Source: CAVVNN01 sp963749605
GTDB lineage: Bacteria; Actinomycetota; Thermoleophilia; Solirubrobacterales; 70-9
NCBI GenBank assembly: GCA_963749605.1
Contig: CAVVNN010000003.1
Span: 62,001 to 126,000, forward strand
Direction: 5' to 3'
Length of the DNA stretch: 64,000 bases
Below are positions 1 to 8,405 of the stretch, one piece after another (position 1 is the first letter of the stretch; the number at the start of each line of letters is the position of its first letter). Under the pieces are notes generated by a model that saw only the letters and a list, made by a program, of their open reading frames with translations, ran no database searches and was not told the DNA's origin. The position numbers and the translations under genes are program-made.

Positions 1-833
1 CGGAGCTGCGGCGCGTCCACGACCTGCAGCGCTCTCTCGGGCTCGCTGCCGAGTGGCTGCCGCCGCGGCGCTGCCGCGAGCTGGAGCCGGGCCTCAGCCC
101 GTCGTGCAACGGCGGCGTGTACATAGAGGGCGAGGCGGCGATCGACCCGCGGGCGCTGGCCGTGGCGCTGCTGGCGGCTCTCGAGGGCGAGGGAGTCGAG
201 GTGCGGACCGGGGTGGAGGTCGCCGAGGCGCTGCTCGACGGCGAGCGGATCGTTGGGGTGCGAACCGACGACGGCGAGGAGCTGCGCGCCGCCGCCGTCA
301 TCCTCGCCGCAGGCGCCTGGTCCGGGCAGGCGGAGTGGCTGCCTGAGCGCGCCCGGCCGCCGGTCCGCCCGGTCAAGGGCCAGGTCGTGGAGCTGCGCGC
401 GGCCGGCGGGGTCGCCCCGTGCAAGCGGATCATCGGCGCCGAGCGCGTCTACCTGGCGCCGCGTGTGGACGGTCGCCTGATCGCCGGCGCCACGGTGGAG
501 GAGCAGGGCTTCGACACGACGGTCACCGCCGGCGCGGTCCACGAGATTCTGCGCGAGGCCTACCGCCTCCTGCCCGAGGTGGCGGAGCTGGAGCTGATCG
601 AGGCGGCGGTTGGGCTGCGGCCCGGGACGCCCGACAACCTGCCGCTGATCGGTCCCGGCGGCCTCGACGGCCTGCTCTGGGCGACCGGCCACTACCGCAA
701 CGGCATCCTGCTTGCGCCGCTGACCGCGGAGGCGGTCGCGGGACTGCTCGAGGGCCGCGAGCTGCCCGAGCCCGTCGCCCCGGCGAGCACCGACCGGCTC
801 GGCCATGCCGCCGCGGAGGGGGTGGCGCGGTGA
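1..833 (+). CDS. thiO: ThiO-like glycine oxidase, C-terminal part (5' end outside window)
   Basis: FAD-dependent amine oxidase of the DAO family. Glycine oxidase makes the iminoglycine used for the thiazole ring of thiamine. The reading frame is already open at position 3, so the gene enters from outside the window and a GTG near 117 is internal. About 276 residues are visible, including the family's segment before a GG-V-x-x-x-G strand and the C-terminal signature GLRPGTPDNLPLIGP, followed by a His-Tyr-Arg-Asn-Gly stretch that closes over the flavin in this family. Its stop overlaps the GTG of the next gene (GTGA), which indicates translational coupling. The adjacent ThiS-ThiG gene makes ThiO more likely than another DAO-family oxidase. 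The FAD-binding N-terminus cannot be checked here. Confidence 0.85.
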   Translation, partial: ELRRVHDLQRSLGLAAEWLPPRRCRELEPGLSPSCNGGVYIEGEAAIDPRALAVALLAALEGEGVEVRTGVEVAEALLDGERIVGVRTDDGEELRAAAVILAAGAWSGQAEWLPERARPPVRPVKGQVVELRAAGGVAPCKRIIGAERVYLAPRVDGRLIAGATVEEQGFDTTVTAGAVHEILREAYRLLPEVAELELIEAAVGLRPGTPDNLPLIGPGGLDGLLWATGHYRNGILLAPLTAEAVAGLLEGRELPEPVAPASTDRLGHAAAEGVAR

Positions 834-1804
834 GGATCGAGCTGAACGGGGAGCCGCGCGAGCTGGCCGAGGGGACGACGCTGGCGGCGGCGGTGCGCGA
901 GAGCGCCGCCGAACAGGAGGCGAAGGGGGTAGCGGTCGCGCTCGACGGCGAGGTCATCCCACGCGGCGAGTGGGAGGCGACGATGCTGCGTGAGGGGCAG
1001 AGCGTCGAGGTCCTCGCCGCGATCCAGGGCGGCGAGCACACCTGGGAGCTGGGCGGGCGCGAGTGGTCCTCCCGCCTGATCGCGGGAACCGGAGGGTTTC
1101 GCTCGCTGGAGCAGATGGAGAGCGCGTTGGACGCCTCCGGCGCCGAGATCGTCACCGTCGCCCTGCGCCGCGTCGACCCCGATGCCAGGGGCTCGGTGCT
1201 GGACGTGGTCGAGCGGCTCGGCCTCTTCGCGCTGCCCAACACGGCCGGTTGCTTCACGGCCCGCGACGCCGTCCGCACCGCCCGCCTCGCCCGCGAGGCG
1301 TTCGGAACAGACTGGATCAAGCTCGAGGTGATCGGCGACGACCGGACGCTGTACCCCGACGCGGTCGAGCTCCTCGACGCCGCCGAGACCCTCGTCGGCG
1401 AGGGCTTCACCGTCCTCCCCTACACCAACGACGATCCGATCCTCGCCCGCCGCCTCGAGCAGGCCGGCTGCGCCGCGGTGATGCCGCTCGGCTCGCCGAT
1501 CGGCTCGGGCGCCGGCATCCGCAACCCCTACAACATCGCGATCATCGCCGAGCGGGCCGGCGTCCCGGTCGTCCTCGACGCCGGCATCGGCACCGCCTCC
1601 GACGCCGCTCTGGCGATGGAGCTGGGCTGCGACGCGATCCTTGCCGCCAGCTCGATCTTCGGCGCCGAAGACCCGACCGCGATGGCCACCGCCCTGAGCA
1701 AGGCCGTAGAGGCAGGCCACGCCGCCCGCCGCGCCGGACGCATCCCGGTGCGAACCCACGCCGAGGCCTCCACCACCGAGCAGGGCCTGCCCGAGCTCTC
1801 TTGA
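830..1804 (+). CDS. thiSG: ThiS-ThiG fusion: sulfur carrier protein plus thiazole synthase
   Basis: One open frame of 324 aa starting at the GTG that overlaps the thiO stop. Residues 1-68 are a ThiS-type ubiquitin fold ending in Gly67-Gly68. Residues 69-324 are a complete ThiG thiazole synthase with the Schiff-base region (TDWIKLEVIGDD), the phosphate-binding PLGSPIGSG loop and the DAGIGTASDAA loop. ThiG condenses deoxyxylulose phosphate, iminoglycine and ThiS-carried sulfur. No stop and no ATG or GTG codon lies between the Gly-Gly and the ThiG part, so the fusion seems real in this assembly. ThiS normally needs a free C-terminal Gly-Gly for adenylation and thiocarboxylation, so this arrangement implies processing or an altered mechanism. 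No thiF or thiE lies in the window. Confidence 0.88.
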   Translation: MRIELNGEPRELAEGTTLAAAVRESAAEQEAKGVAVALDGEVIPRGEWEATMLREGQSVEVLAAIQGGEHTWELGGREWSSRLIAGTGGFRSLEQMESALDASGAEIVTVALRRVDPDARGSVLDVVERLGLFALPNTAGCFTARDAVRTARLAREAFGTDWIKLEVIGDDRTLYPDAVELLDAAETLVGEGFTVLPYTNDDPILARRLEQAGCAAVMPLGSPIGSGAGIRNPYNIAIIAERAGVPVVLDAGIGTASDAALAMELGCDAILAASSIFGAEDPTAMATALSKAVEAGHAARRAGRIPVRTHAEASTTEQGLPELS

Positions 1805-1877
1805 AGCAAGTCCGGGCAGTAACTCTCACAGAAGATGACCTTGCTCGATCTCCAAATGCTTCCCGGCGAGCGGCTGC

Positions 1878-1976
1878 ATGCGCGAGCTAGCCGACTCGAC
1901 TCGCATCGAGCGGTTCATGCGAGAGCTCGGCCAAGCCGTGAAAGTGGAGGGCCGCGTGTATTTCGCGGGAGGGAGC
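1878..1976 (+). pseudogene. Remnant of a nucleotidyltransferase-like gene start
   Basis: From ATG 1878 the frame reads about 33 residues resembling the N-terminus of small nucleotidyltransferase-like proteins (a helix with IERFMRELG followed by GRVYFAGGS, the beta-strand and Gly-Gly-Ser loop that begins the fold). It then degenerates into proline-rich sequence with no continuation. In an adjacent frame just upstream a short antitoxin-tail-like stretch (VTLTEDDLARS) is readable. I infer the eroded boundary of a lost two-gene unit, possibly a MenA/AbiE-like toxin-antitoxin pair. The rest of the 1805-2076 gap holds nothing else I recognise. Confidence 0.35.
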
Positions 1977-2076
1977 GCACCGCCCCATCCCCCAGGCACT
2001 TGTCCCTCGTCCCAGCCCAAGAGAACTTCCAACCACAAAGCCCCGCGACCAACTTCTGTGTCCCTGGTGCCGCGGC

Positions 2077-2823
2077 TTACTGAAGTGCGAAGACGGCGTG
2101 GACGGTCGCCGTGACCGTGGAGGTGCCGGGCTTGACGGGGGGCGGGGCGACGGTGCACCTCGGGCTGGCGCGCTTGGTGGGGCTCGCCGTCACGCAGCCG
2201 GTGCTGGGGGCGGACTTCTCCGTGGTGTTGCCGGGAACGAGTTCGATTCCTTGGCCTTCGTCGATGGTGATCGCCGGGCCGAGGGTTGCGCCGGCCGCGG
2301 TGGCCAGGGTGGTCGCTTTGGCTTTGGCCTTGCCGAAGGCGGCGGCGAGGGCGTTGGCGAAAGCCAATTCGGTATCGCCGACGAAGAAGTTGGGGCCGCT
2401 GACGCCAGTCGCCCCGGCGCCAATCGCGGCGGTGACCAGTTCCCCGGCTTTGTCAGGTTGATGGAGTGTGACCCCGATGCCCTCTCCGGCGCGGTAGACG
2501 GTTTTCTTGCCGCGGAGCGACTTGTTGACCGAGATGCGCCCGGTGGTGACATCGCCGGCGCCCACGCCGGGAATCCCCTGAACGGCGGCGATGACACCGC
2601 GCAGGCCGCTCGATACCGCGCGCAGTGCCGCGCCTCGCGTCCGCCGTTCCTTGCTCACGGAGAAGCCGAGGCTGGCGGTGTCGTTCGGCACCTTGAGCGT
2701 CGCGCTCGCAGTTACGGAGACAGTTCGCTCCTGTGCGTTGGCCGCCGCCGGCGCCAGCAGCGCCAGCGGCAGGAAGGCGATCAGGATCGGGATTCGAGAG
2801 CGAGAGTTCAGAGAGCGCTTCAA
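2077..2823 (-). CDS. SIMPL-domain (DUF541) exported protein
   Basis: Secreted or periplasm-facing protein of the SIMPL/DUF541 family (26-kDa immunogenic protein type), whose function is poorly known. I place the start at TTG 2823, giving about 248 aa, because it yields a compact signal peptide: a basic start, the hydrophobic run ILIAFLPLALLAPAAA, then an ANA-QE cleavage site. The frame stays open upstream to 2967 without coding character. The mature part shows the usual alternating pattern: an N-terminal strand VSVTASATLKVPNDTASLGFSV, the VTTGRISV region, and a C-terminal VTATVHAVFAL strand. An insertion rich in Ser, Pro and Thr with two Cys (CVTASP, CTVAP) lies near the C-terminus. It stands alone, convergent to thiG. 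Confidence 0.75.
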   Translation of the reverse strand: MKRSLNSRSRIPILIAFLPLALLAPAAANAQERTVSVTASATLKVPNDTASLGFSVSKERRTRGAALRAVSSGLRGVIAAVQGIPGVGAGDVTTGRISVNKSLRGKKTVYRAGEGIGVTLHQPDKAGELVTAAIGAGATGVSGPNFFVGDTELAFANALAAAFGKAKAKATTLATAAGATLGPAITIDEGQGIELVPGNTTEKSAPSTGCVTASPTKRASPRCTVAPPPVKPGTSTVTATVHAVFALQ

Positions 2824-3023
2824 GGTAGGTAGCGACTTTAGGGCGAAGTGCGGATACCGGCACCCGCAAGAAAGCCAACGCCGAGCTCGAGCAGGAAAGA
2901 CCCCTCGTTCCCGATTCGGGTTTACGCTAGGGCGGTGAGACGTCGCGACCGACTCTCCGGAGCGCACCGCGAAGCCTTTGAGAACCGAGGAAACGGCTAT
3001 CTAGAGCCGAAATCTAGACTTCT

Positions 3024-3097
3024 GCCCCTGTAGCTCAGTTGGTTAGAGCGGCGGCCTTTTAAGCCGCGCGGCGCGGGTTCGAATCCCGCCGGGGGCA
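3024..3097 (+). tRNA. tRNA-Lys (anticodon TTT)
   Basis: Full cloverleaf. Acceptor GCCCCTG pairs with the strand at 3090-3096, the D-arm contains TAGCTCAGTTGG, the anticodon stem GCGGC/GCCGC encloses loop CTTTTAA (anticodon TTT), and the T-arm is GGGTTCGAATCCC. The discriminator is A and CCA is not encoded. The LOG-family gene begins immediately after it. Confidence 0.95.
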
Positions 3098-3099
3098 CT

Positions 3100-3801
3100 T
3101 TGTCCGGTCCAGACGGGAGCGTGGGGGCGAAGCGCGACGAGCACCTGCTCCGCGTCCCCAGCGACGTCGCCGAACAGGACGAGCTGCGGCTGGAACGGAT
3201 CCGGGCCGAGATCGAGCGCGGCTTCGACACTCTCCGCGACATCGACAACGGCGTCTCTGTCTTCGGCTCCGCCCGGGTGCCGGAGGCCCACCCCTGGTAT
3301 GAGCTCGCCCGCGAGACCGCGGCCTGTCTCGTCAACCACGGCTTCAGCATCATCACCGGCGGCGGCCCGGGCCTGATGGAGGCGGCCAACCGCGGCGCGG
3401 CGGAGGCCGGCGGTCTCTCGGTCGGCCTCAACATCGAGCTGCCGATGGAGCAGCGAGCCAATCCCTACGTCAACCGCGCTCTGCGCTTCCACTACTTCTT
3501 CGCCCGCAAGCTGATGTTCGTCCGTTACGCCCGCGCCTTCGTGATCATGCCCGGCGGCTTCGGCACCTTCGACGAGATGTTCGAGAGCCTGACCCTGATC
3601 CAGACCCGGCGCGTCCAGCACTTCCCGACGATCCTCGTCGACTCCAGCCACTGGCGGCCTCTGCTCGAGTGGCTCCGCCACGACCGCCACGACGGCCTGC
3701 TCTCCCCCGCCGACGAGGAACTGCTGATCGTCGCCGACCGCCCCGACGAGGTCTGCGCCCACGTTCGCCGGGCGAGCGAGCGGCAGCGAGCGCTGGCCTG
3801 A
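3100..3801 (+). CDS. LOG family protein (TIGR00730-type Rossmann fold)
   Basis: Protein of about 233 aa with the LOG/lysine-decarboxylase-like Rossmann fold. Members cleave cytokinin-type or other nucleoside 5'-monophosphates to release the base and ribose phosphate. The phosphate-binding glycine run GGGPGLME lies near residues 86-95 and the family signature PGGFGTFDE near 150-158 (consensus PGGxGTxxE), with the catalytic Glu at the end. The start is uncertain. TTG 3100 directly follows the tRNA, whereas GTG 3121 has a GGGAG only one base upstream. Residues before about 25 are not conserved in the family, so either is possible. The gene is convergent to purH, with a 24-base gap. Confidence 0.88.
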   Translation: MSGPDGSVGAKRDEHLLRVPSDVAEQDELRLERIRAEIERGFDTLRDIDNGVSVFGSARVPEAHPWYELARETAACLVNHGFSIITGGGPGLMEAANRGAAEAGGLSVGLNIELPMEQRANPYVNRALRFHYFFARKLMFVRYARAFVIMPGGFGTFDEMFESLTLIQTRRVQHFPTILVDSSHWRPLLEWLRHDRHDGLLSPADEELLIVADRPDEVCAHVRRASERQRALA

Positions 3802-3825
3802 CAAAGCAGACTGCTCGCCGCCGCC

Positions 3826-5442
3826 TCAGTGGCGGAAGTGGCGGTGCTTGGTGAAGACCATCGCCACGCCGGCGGCGTCGCAGGCGTCGATCACCTCGGC
3901 GTCGCGTTTGGAGCCGCCGGGTTGGATCACCGAGGTGGAGCCGGCAGCGATCGCCAGCTCGGGACCGTCGGCAAAAGGGAAGAAGGCGTCGGAGGCGGTG
4001 GCTGAGCCGGTGAGCAGGGTGCCGGCCTCCTCGCCACGGGCATCGCGGCACTTTTCGACCGCCAGCCGAACCGAGTCGACCCGGCTCATCTGGCCGGCGC
4101 CGATCCCGAGGGTGGCGCCGTCCTTGGCGATCACGATCGCGTTGGAGCGGACGTGGCGGACCACGGTCCAGGCGAAGAGCATGTCGCGCCACTGCTCCTC
4201 GCTGGGCTGCGTCTTCGTCACCGCCTCCATCAGCTCGCGCGGCTCGGGGTTGCCGTCGCGGTCCTGGATCAGCAGCCCGCCCAGCACCCGTTTGACGTCG
4301 CGTTCGCTCGGGTCGCGCTGGCGGCGCTCCTCTTCGCAGAGGATGCGGATCGCCTCCTTCTGTTGCAGGACCTCGAGCGCGCCGTCCTCGTAGCCGGGCG
4401 CGATCAGGACCTCGACGAAGTTCTGGTGCAGCGCCTCGGCCAGCGCCACGCCGACCGGCCGGTTGAGCGCGATCACGCCGCCGAAGGCCGACATCGGGTC
4501 GCAGGCGAGCGCCTTCTCGTAGGCCTCCGGCGCGCCCTCGCCGATCGCCACCCCGCAGGGGTTGTTGTGCTTGACGATCACGCAGGCGGGCTGGTCGAAG
4601 TCCTCGACCAGGCGCCGCGCCGAGTCGAGGTCGAGCACGTTGTTGAAGGAGAGCGCCTTTCCGTGTAGCTTCGAGACCCGGGAGAGGATGTGGCTGCGGA
4701 CGCCGGCTTCGGCGTAGAGCGCGGCGCGCTGGTGCGGGTTCTCGCCGTAGGAGAGGTCGAGCACCTTCTCGTAGGCGACCGCGAGGTGTTCGGGGAATTC
4801 CTCGTACTCGGTCGAGAACCAGCGGCTGATCGCGGCGTCGTAGCGAGCCGTCTGGGCGAAGGCCTCGTTGGCGAGCCAGTGTCGGGTCGAGGCGGAGACC
4901 TGCCCCCCCGACTCCTCCAGCTCTGCACAGACCGCGTCGTAGGACTCCGGCTTGACGATCACCGCGACGCCCTCGTGGTTCTTCGCCGCGGCGCGGATCA
5001 TCGTCGGCCCGCCGATGTCGATGTTCTCGATCGCGACCTCGGAGGGCACCTCGTGCCCGGAGACGGTCTGCTCGAAGGGGTAGAGGTTGACGCAGACCAG
5101 GTCGATCGGCTCGATCCCCTCGCGTTCCAGTGTCGCCATGTGCTCGGGGTCGTCACGCCGTGCCAGCAGCGCCGCGTGCAGCCGAGGATGCAGCGTCTTC
5201 ACCCGGCCGTCGAGGATCTCCTCCTGGCCGGTGAACTCGGAGACGTCGATCACCTCCAGCCCCGCCTCGCGCAACGCGGCCGCTGTGCCGCCGGTGGAGA
5301 GGATCTCGACGCCGAGGCCGGCCAGCTCCCTGGCGAAGTCGGCGACGCCGGTCTTGTCGGAGACCGAGATCAGCGCCCGGCGCACCTGGATCGCGCCGTC
5401 GCTCACGGCCTCTGTCGGGATGTCTGCGGGAGCCTCACTCAT
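3826..5442 (-). CDS. purH: PurH: AICAR transformylase/IMP cyclohydrolase
   Basis: Bifunctional enzyme for the last two steps of IMP synthesis: formylation of AICAR by 10-formyl-THF and ring closure. The 538-aa length is typical. The N-terminal methylglyoxal-synthase-like cyclohydrolase domain (residues about 18-165) begins RRALISVSDKTG and has STGGT and GRVKTLHP. The AICARFT domain follows with the signature KHNNPCGVA near residue 289 and the usual C-terminal MVFTKHRHFRH. It is the last gene of the minus-strand purine set and overlaps purN by 8 bp, which implies coupling. Confidence 0.97.
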   Translation of the reverse strand: MSEAPADIPTEAVSDGAIQVRRALISVSDKTGVADFARELAGLGVEILSTGGTAAALREAGLEVIDVSEFTGQEEILDGRVKTLHPRLHAALLARRDDPEHMATLEREGIEPIDLVCVNLYPFEQTVSGHEVPSEVAIENIDIGGPTMIRAAAKNHEGVAVIVKPESYDAVCAELEESGGQVSASTRHWLANEAFAQTARYDAAISRWFSTEYEEFPEHLAVAYEKVLDLSYGENPHQRAALYAEAGVRSHILSRVSKLHGKALSFNNVLDLDSARRLVEDFDQPACVIVKHNNPCGVAIGEGAPEAYEKALACDPMSAFGGVIALNRPVGVALAEALHQNFVEVLIAPGYEDGALEVLQQKEAIRILCEEERRQRDPSERDVKRVLGGLLIQDRDGNPEPRELMEAVTKTQPSEEQWRDMLFAWTVVRHVRSNAIVIAKDGATLGIGAGQMSRVDSVRLAVEKCRDARGEEAGTLLTGSATASDAFFPFADGPELAIAAGSTSVIQPGGSKRDAEVIDACDAAGVAMVFTKHRHFRH

Positions 5443-6055
5443 CGACCACGACCAAGCGGGGGTCGCTCGGGTCGATCCTAACCCGGCCCAGGGCGATCGC
5501 GCGGATCGCCTCCGGGTAGAGCCTGTGCTCGGTTGCGTGGATCGCCTCCTCCAACTCGGCTCGGTTGCGGCCGGCGGGAACCGGGATGGGCCTCTGCATG
5601 ATCGCCGGCCCGGTGTCGACGCCCTCGTCGACGAAGTGGACGGTGACGCCGGTCACCTCGACGCCCGCCTCCAGCGCCTGGCCGATCGCGTCGAGGCCGG
5701 GGAAGTCCGGCAGCAGCGCGGGGTGGACGTTGACGACGCGGTTGGGGAAGCGCCGCACGAAGGTCGGGCTGAGCAGCTGCATGTAGCCGGCGAGGACGAC
5801 CAGGTCGGCGCTACGCGCTTCGATCCAGTCGCCCATCGCGGCGTCGCGGGCCTCCCGGCCGGCGTACTCGGCTTGGGGGAAGACGGCGGTCTCGACCCCA
5901 ACCGCCTTCGCACGTTCCAGCGCCCGTGCGTCCGCCTTGTCGGACCCGACCCCGACCACCTCGATCCCCTCTCGGCCATGCAGCGTGTCGAGGATCGCCT
6001 GCAGATTCGTCCCTGTGCCGGAGGCCAGGACCACCAGCTTGAAGCTTGCGCCCAC
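5435..6055 (-). CDS. purN: PurN: phosphoribosylglycinamide formyltransferase (10-formyl-THF type)
   Basis: GAR transformylase of 206 aa. The N-terminal segment VVLASGTGTNLQAI is the phosphate loop. The catalytic region has the strand VNVHPALLPDFPGL, with the active-site His near residue 108, and DEGVDTGPAI with the catalytic Asp near residue 145. It adds the first formyl group of the purine ring. It sits between purF (9-bp gap) and purH (8-bp overlap) in the same orientation, so it is almost certainly co-transcribed. Confidence 0.97.
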   Translation of the reverse strand: MGASFKLVVLASGTGTNLQAILDTLHGREGIEVVGVGSDKADARALERAKAVGVETAVFPQAEYAGREARDAAMGDWIEARSADLVVLAGYMQLLSPTFVRRFPNRVVNVHPALLPDFPGLDAIGQALEAGVEVTGVTVHFVDEGVDTGPAIMQRPIPVPAGRNRAELEEAIHATEHRLYPEAIRAIALGRVRIDPSDPRLVVVDE

Positions 6056-6064
6056 GCCAGGAAG

Positions 6065-7504
6065 CTAACCGCTCGCGGGCACTGCGGCGATGCCCTCGAG
6101 GGCGAATTTGCCGTTCGCCTCCTCGGGGTCGCCGAGCGGGTAGCGGCCGGTGAAGCAGGCGTCGCAGTGGTCTTCGGCCGGCGTTCCGACCGCCTCGTAG
6201 ACGCCGTCGATCGAGAGGTAGGCGAGCGAGTCGACGTCGAGCTCGTCGGCGATCTGCTGCACGGTGCGGTTGTGGGCGATCATCTCCTCGCGGGTCGACA
6301 TGTCGACCCCGTAGTGGCACGGGTGGCGGATCGGTGGCGCCGAGATCCTCAGATGGACCTCGCTGGCGCCGGCGTCGCGCAGCATGCCGACGATCTGGCG
6401 GGTGGTGTTGCCGCGCACGATCGAGTCGTCGACGACGACGATCCGTCGCCCGGCGACGATCTCCGGCAGCGGGTTGAACTTGAGCCGCAGCCCGTGCTTG
6501 CGCAGCTCCTGACCCGGTTGGATGAAGGTGCGGGCGACGTAGCGGTTCTTGATCAGCCCGTCGTCGCGAGGCAGCCCGGAGGCGCGGGCGAACCCGGCCG
6601 CGGCCGGGTTGCCGGAGTCCGGCACCGAGATCACCAGGTCGGCCTCGACCGGCGCCTCGCGCCAGAGGATCTCTCCCATCCTGCCGCGCACCTGCTGCAG
6701 CACCTTGCCCTCGAGGCGGCTGTCGGGGCGGGAGAAGTAGATGTGCTCGAACACGCAGCGCGCCGGCCGCTCGGCCTTCACCACCTGGCGCGTCTCCAGC
6801 CCGCGCTCGGTCAGCGAGATCATCTCGCCGGGGTGCACTTCGCGCATCAGCTCGGCGCCGATGATGTCGAAGGCGCAGCTCTCCGAGGCGACGACGAAGC
6901 GCTCCCCGAGCCGGCCGAGCGAAAGCGGCCGCACTCCGTGCGGGTCGCGGAAGGCGACGATCGCGTGCTTGGTCATCGCCACCGTCGAGTAGGCCCCCTC
7001 CAGCCGCGGCATCACCTCGGCGACGGTGTCCTCGATGAACCGCCCGTCGCTGGAGGAGAGCAGCGCCGCCATGATCTCGGAGTCGGAGCTGCCGCGGAAG
7101 GCGATGCCCCGTTCCTTCAGCTCGCCCCAGAGCTCGACCGCGTTGGTCAGGTTGCCGTTGTGGGCGAGGGCCAGCTCGCGGCCGTCGTCGCGCCAGACCG
7201 GCTGCGCGTTCTCCCACGAGCCGCCGCCGGTGGTCGAGTAGCGCACGTGCCCGATCGCCATGTCCCCCTCCAGCGCCCGCAGCTTCTCCTCGTCGAAGAC
7301 CTGGGAGACCAGCCCCGAATCCCGCAGCGTCGTGATGTGCCCGCCCTCGCAGGTCGCGATCCCAGCCGACTCCTGCCCCCGGTGCTGGAGCGCGTAGAGG
7401 CTGAAATAGGCGAGCCGGGCGACATCGTGCCCGGGAGCGAATACGCCAAACACCCCGCACTCGTCGCGCGGTCCGTCGCGGTCGCTGAGAACCGGCTCGG
7501 TCAA
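6065..7504 (-). CDS. purF: PurF: amidophosphoribosyltransferase
   Basis: Committed step of purine synthesis, PRPP plus glutamine to phosphoribosylamine. The 479-aa protein begins with a short propeptide and catalytic Cys16 in DECGVFGVF, typical of the B. subtilis-type self-processed enzyme. The class II glutaminase domain spans about residues 16-230. The PRPP site VVVDDSIVRGNTTR lies near residue 353. Cys residues typical of the [4Fe-4S] form are visible (the CHYG segment and CDACFTG near the C-terminus). Upstream is a 383-base gap with no gene, so this gene probably has its own promoter and heads purF-N-H. Confidence 0.97.
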   Translation of the reverse strand: MTEPVLSDRDGPRDECGVFGVFAPGHDVARLAYFSLYALQHRGQESAGIATCEGGHITTLRDSGLVSQVFDEEKLRALEGDMAIGHVRYSTTGGGSWENAQPVWRDDGRELALAHNGNLTNAVELWGELKERGIAFRGSSDSEIMAALLSSSDGRFIEDTVAEVMPRLEGAYSTVAMTKHAIVAFRDPHGVRPLSLGRLGERFVVASESCAFDIIGAELMREVHPGEMISLTERGLETRQVVKAERPARCVFEHIYFSRPDSRLEGKVLQQVRGRMGEILWREAPVEADLVISVPDSGNPAAAGFARASGLPRDDGLIKNRYVARTFIQPGQELRKHGLRLKFNPLPEIVAGRRIVVVDDSIVRGNTTRQIVGMLRDAGASEVHLRISAPPIRHPCHYGVDMSTREEMIAHNRTVQQIADELDVDSLAYLSIDGVYEAVGTPAEDHCDACFTGRYPLGDPEEANGKFALEGIAAVPASG

Positions 7505-7887
7505 GTGAAAGGGCGCGCTTTCCTCGGATTTTCGAAGGATGTGACGCGCAGGCGGACTGCCTACCCGCGGAGGGTACCAGCGACGCTGGAGGCTAGCGCG
7601 ACGACCCTCGATGGTGTGCCGTGCCTCCCTGGCCTCAGGGGCCGTCGTGCTCGCGCTCGGACCTACGGCGGTGCTTGATCCCCTGACCCGCCCTCATCCG
7701 GAAGTCAGCGCCAGGTAGTGCTCGATGCCGGATGCGCGTTGCCCGTTGCCCGTTGCTGGGCTGACGGTGCCGGTTTCCCAGTACGCCGCCCCGGCGTGAC
7801 CTTATGAGGGTTCCCATCCCTGGGTCGCGGCCCTTTTGGCCGGGTCGCTGGCCTTGGCGCTCGCCCTTCGGGACTACCTGCTCGCGC
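7505..7887. other. Gene-free gap between DIP1984-type gene and purF
   Basis: No ORF with coding character and no recognised RNA family. Visible features are a short tandem GTTGCCC repeat near 7737-7756 and several GC-rich inverted segments (for example CGCGGCCC-TTTT-GGCCGGG near 7826). In one frame, 7800-7870, a short hydrophobic peptide without a start can be read, possibly an eroded gene end. The purF promoter must lie in the 7505-7650 part. I found no purine riboswitch-like core. Confidence 0.4.
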
Positions 7888-8349
7888 TTACTCGATCAGA
7901 GGCGTCGTCCAGTTGTGGGCCTGGAGAAGCGTGTCCAGTTCGCGCCGCTGCTTCGCCAGCTCGTCGACCTGGGCCTGGGTCTCGCTGACCGAGACCTGGC
8001 GCACCATGCGGATCTCCGAACGGCTGTAGCGGTGGAAGCTTTCGTTCATCGCCGCACGCACCATGGCGCGCAGGCCGCTTTGCCGAAGGGCGAGGACGTC
8101 CCGTCGCGCTAGGCCCTCGGTCACGGTTTCCCCCGTCGGGAGCTTGGTGCCCGCGTTGGTGTGGTTGATCTGCGCGATCAGGCGCTGCAGCTCGTCGCAG
8201 AGCAGGCTGTACTCGGCCAGCAGCTCCTCCGGGCTCTCCGGCGGCTCTTCCCCCTCCTGCACGAGCGCGTTCGCGCTCAGGCGCTCCTGAAGCTGCGCGA
8301 TGCGCTTCTGTAGGTCGGAACGGCGGCTGAGTGCTTCCCCGATGATCAC
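7888..8349 (-). CDS. DIP1984 family protein
   Basis: Protein of 153 aa, all helical and charged, matching the DIP1984 family pattern: an N-terminal EALSRRSDLQKRIAQLQERL coiled coil, then VQEGEEPPE, INHTNAGTKL, LARRDVL, RYSRSEI and a C-terminal HNWTTPLIE. The function of the family is unknown; older annotations call members septicolysin-like. The start is GTG 8349 (first codons V-I-I-G-E-A), because the family begins at about this point. There is no clear ribosome-binding site, but a perfect 6-bp palindrome lies 8 bases upstream. It separates purL from purF, which is unusual. Confidence 0.85.
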   Translation of the reverse strand: MIIGEALSRRSDLQKRIAQLQERLSANALVQEGEEPPESPEELLAEYSLLCDELQRLIAQINHTNAGTKLPTGETVTEGLARRDVLALRQSGLRAMVRAAMNESFHRYSRSEIRMVRQVSVSETQAQVDELAKQRRELDTLLQAHNWTTPLIE

Positions 8350-8356
8350 CGTTTCA

Positions 8357-8372
8357 GTATTGCAGACAATAC
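8357..8372. promoter_or_regulatory. Palindromic operator candidate upstream of the DIP1984-type gene
   Basis: Perfect inverted repeat GTATTG-CAGA-CAATAC, AT-rich in a GC-rich context and centred 15 bases upstream of the GTG start at 8349. The shape suits a small dimeric repressor. There is no other evidence, and no regulator gene is adjacent. Confidence 0.4.
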
Positions 8373-8405
8373 GTTTCGGCGGTCCGGCCCTGTTTGGCTA
8401 CTGTC

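Noticed and set aside
5087..7678. 863-aa open frame on the plus strand across purH-purN-purF
   Set aside because: It is a GC-driven antisense shadow of three certain purine genes, with low-complexity Arg/Ala/Gly/Leu composition and no family motif.
7700..7887. Structured RNA gene or riboswitch upstream of purF
   Set aside because: Several hairpins can be drawn, but no conserved core of a purine, SRP, 6S, RNase P or tmRNA family was seen.
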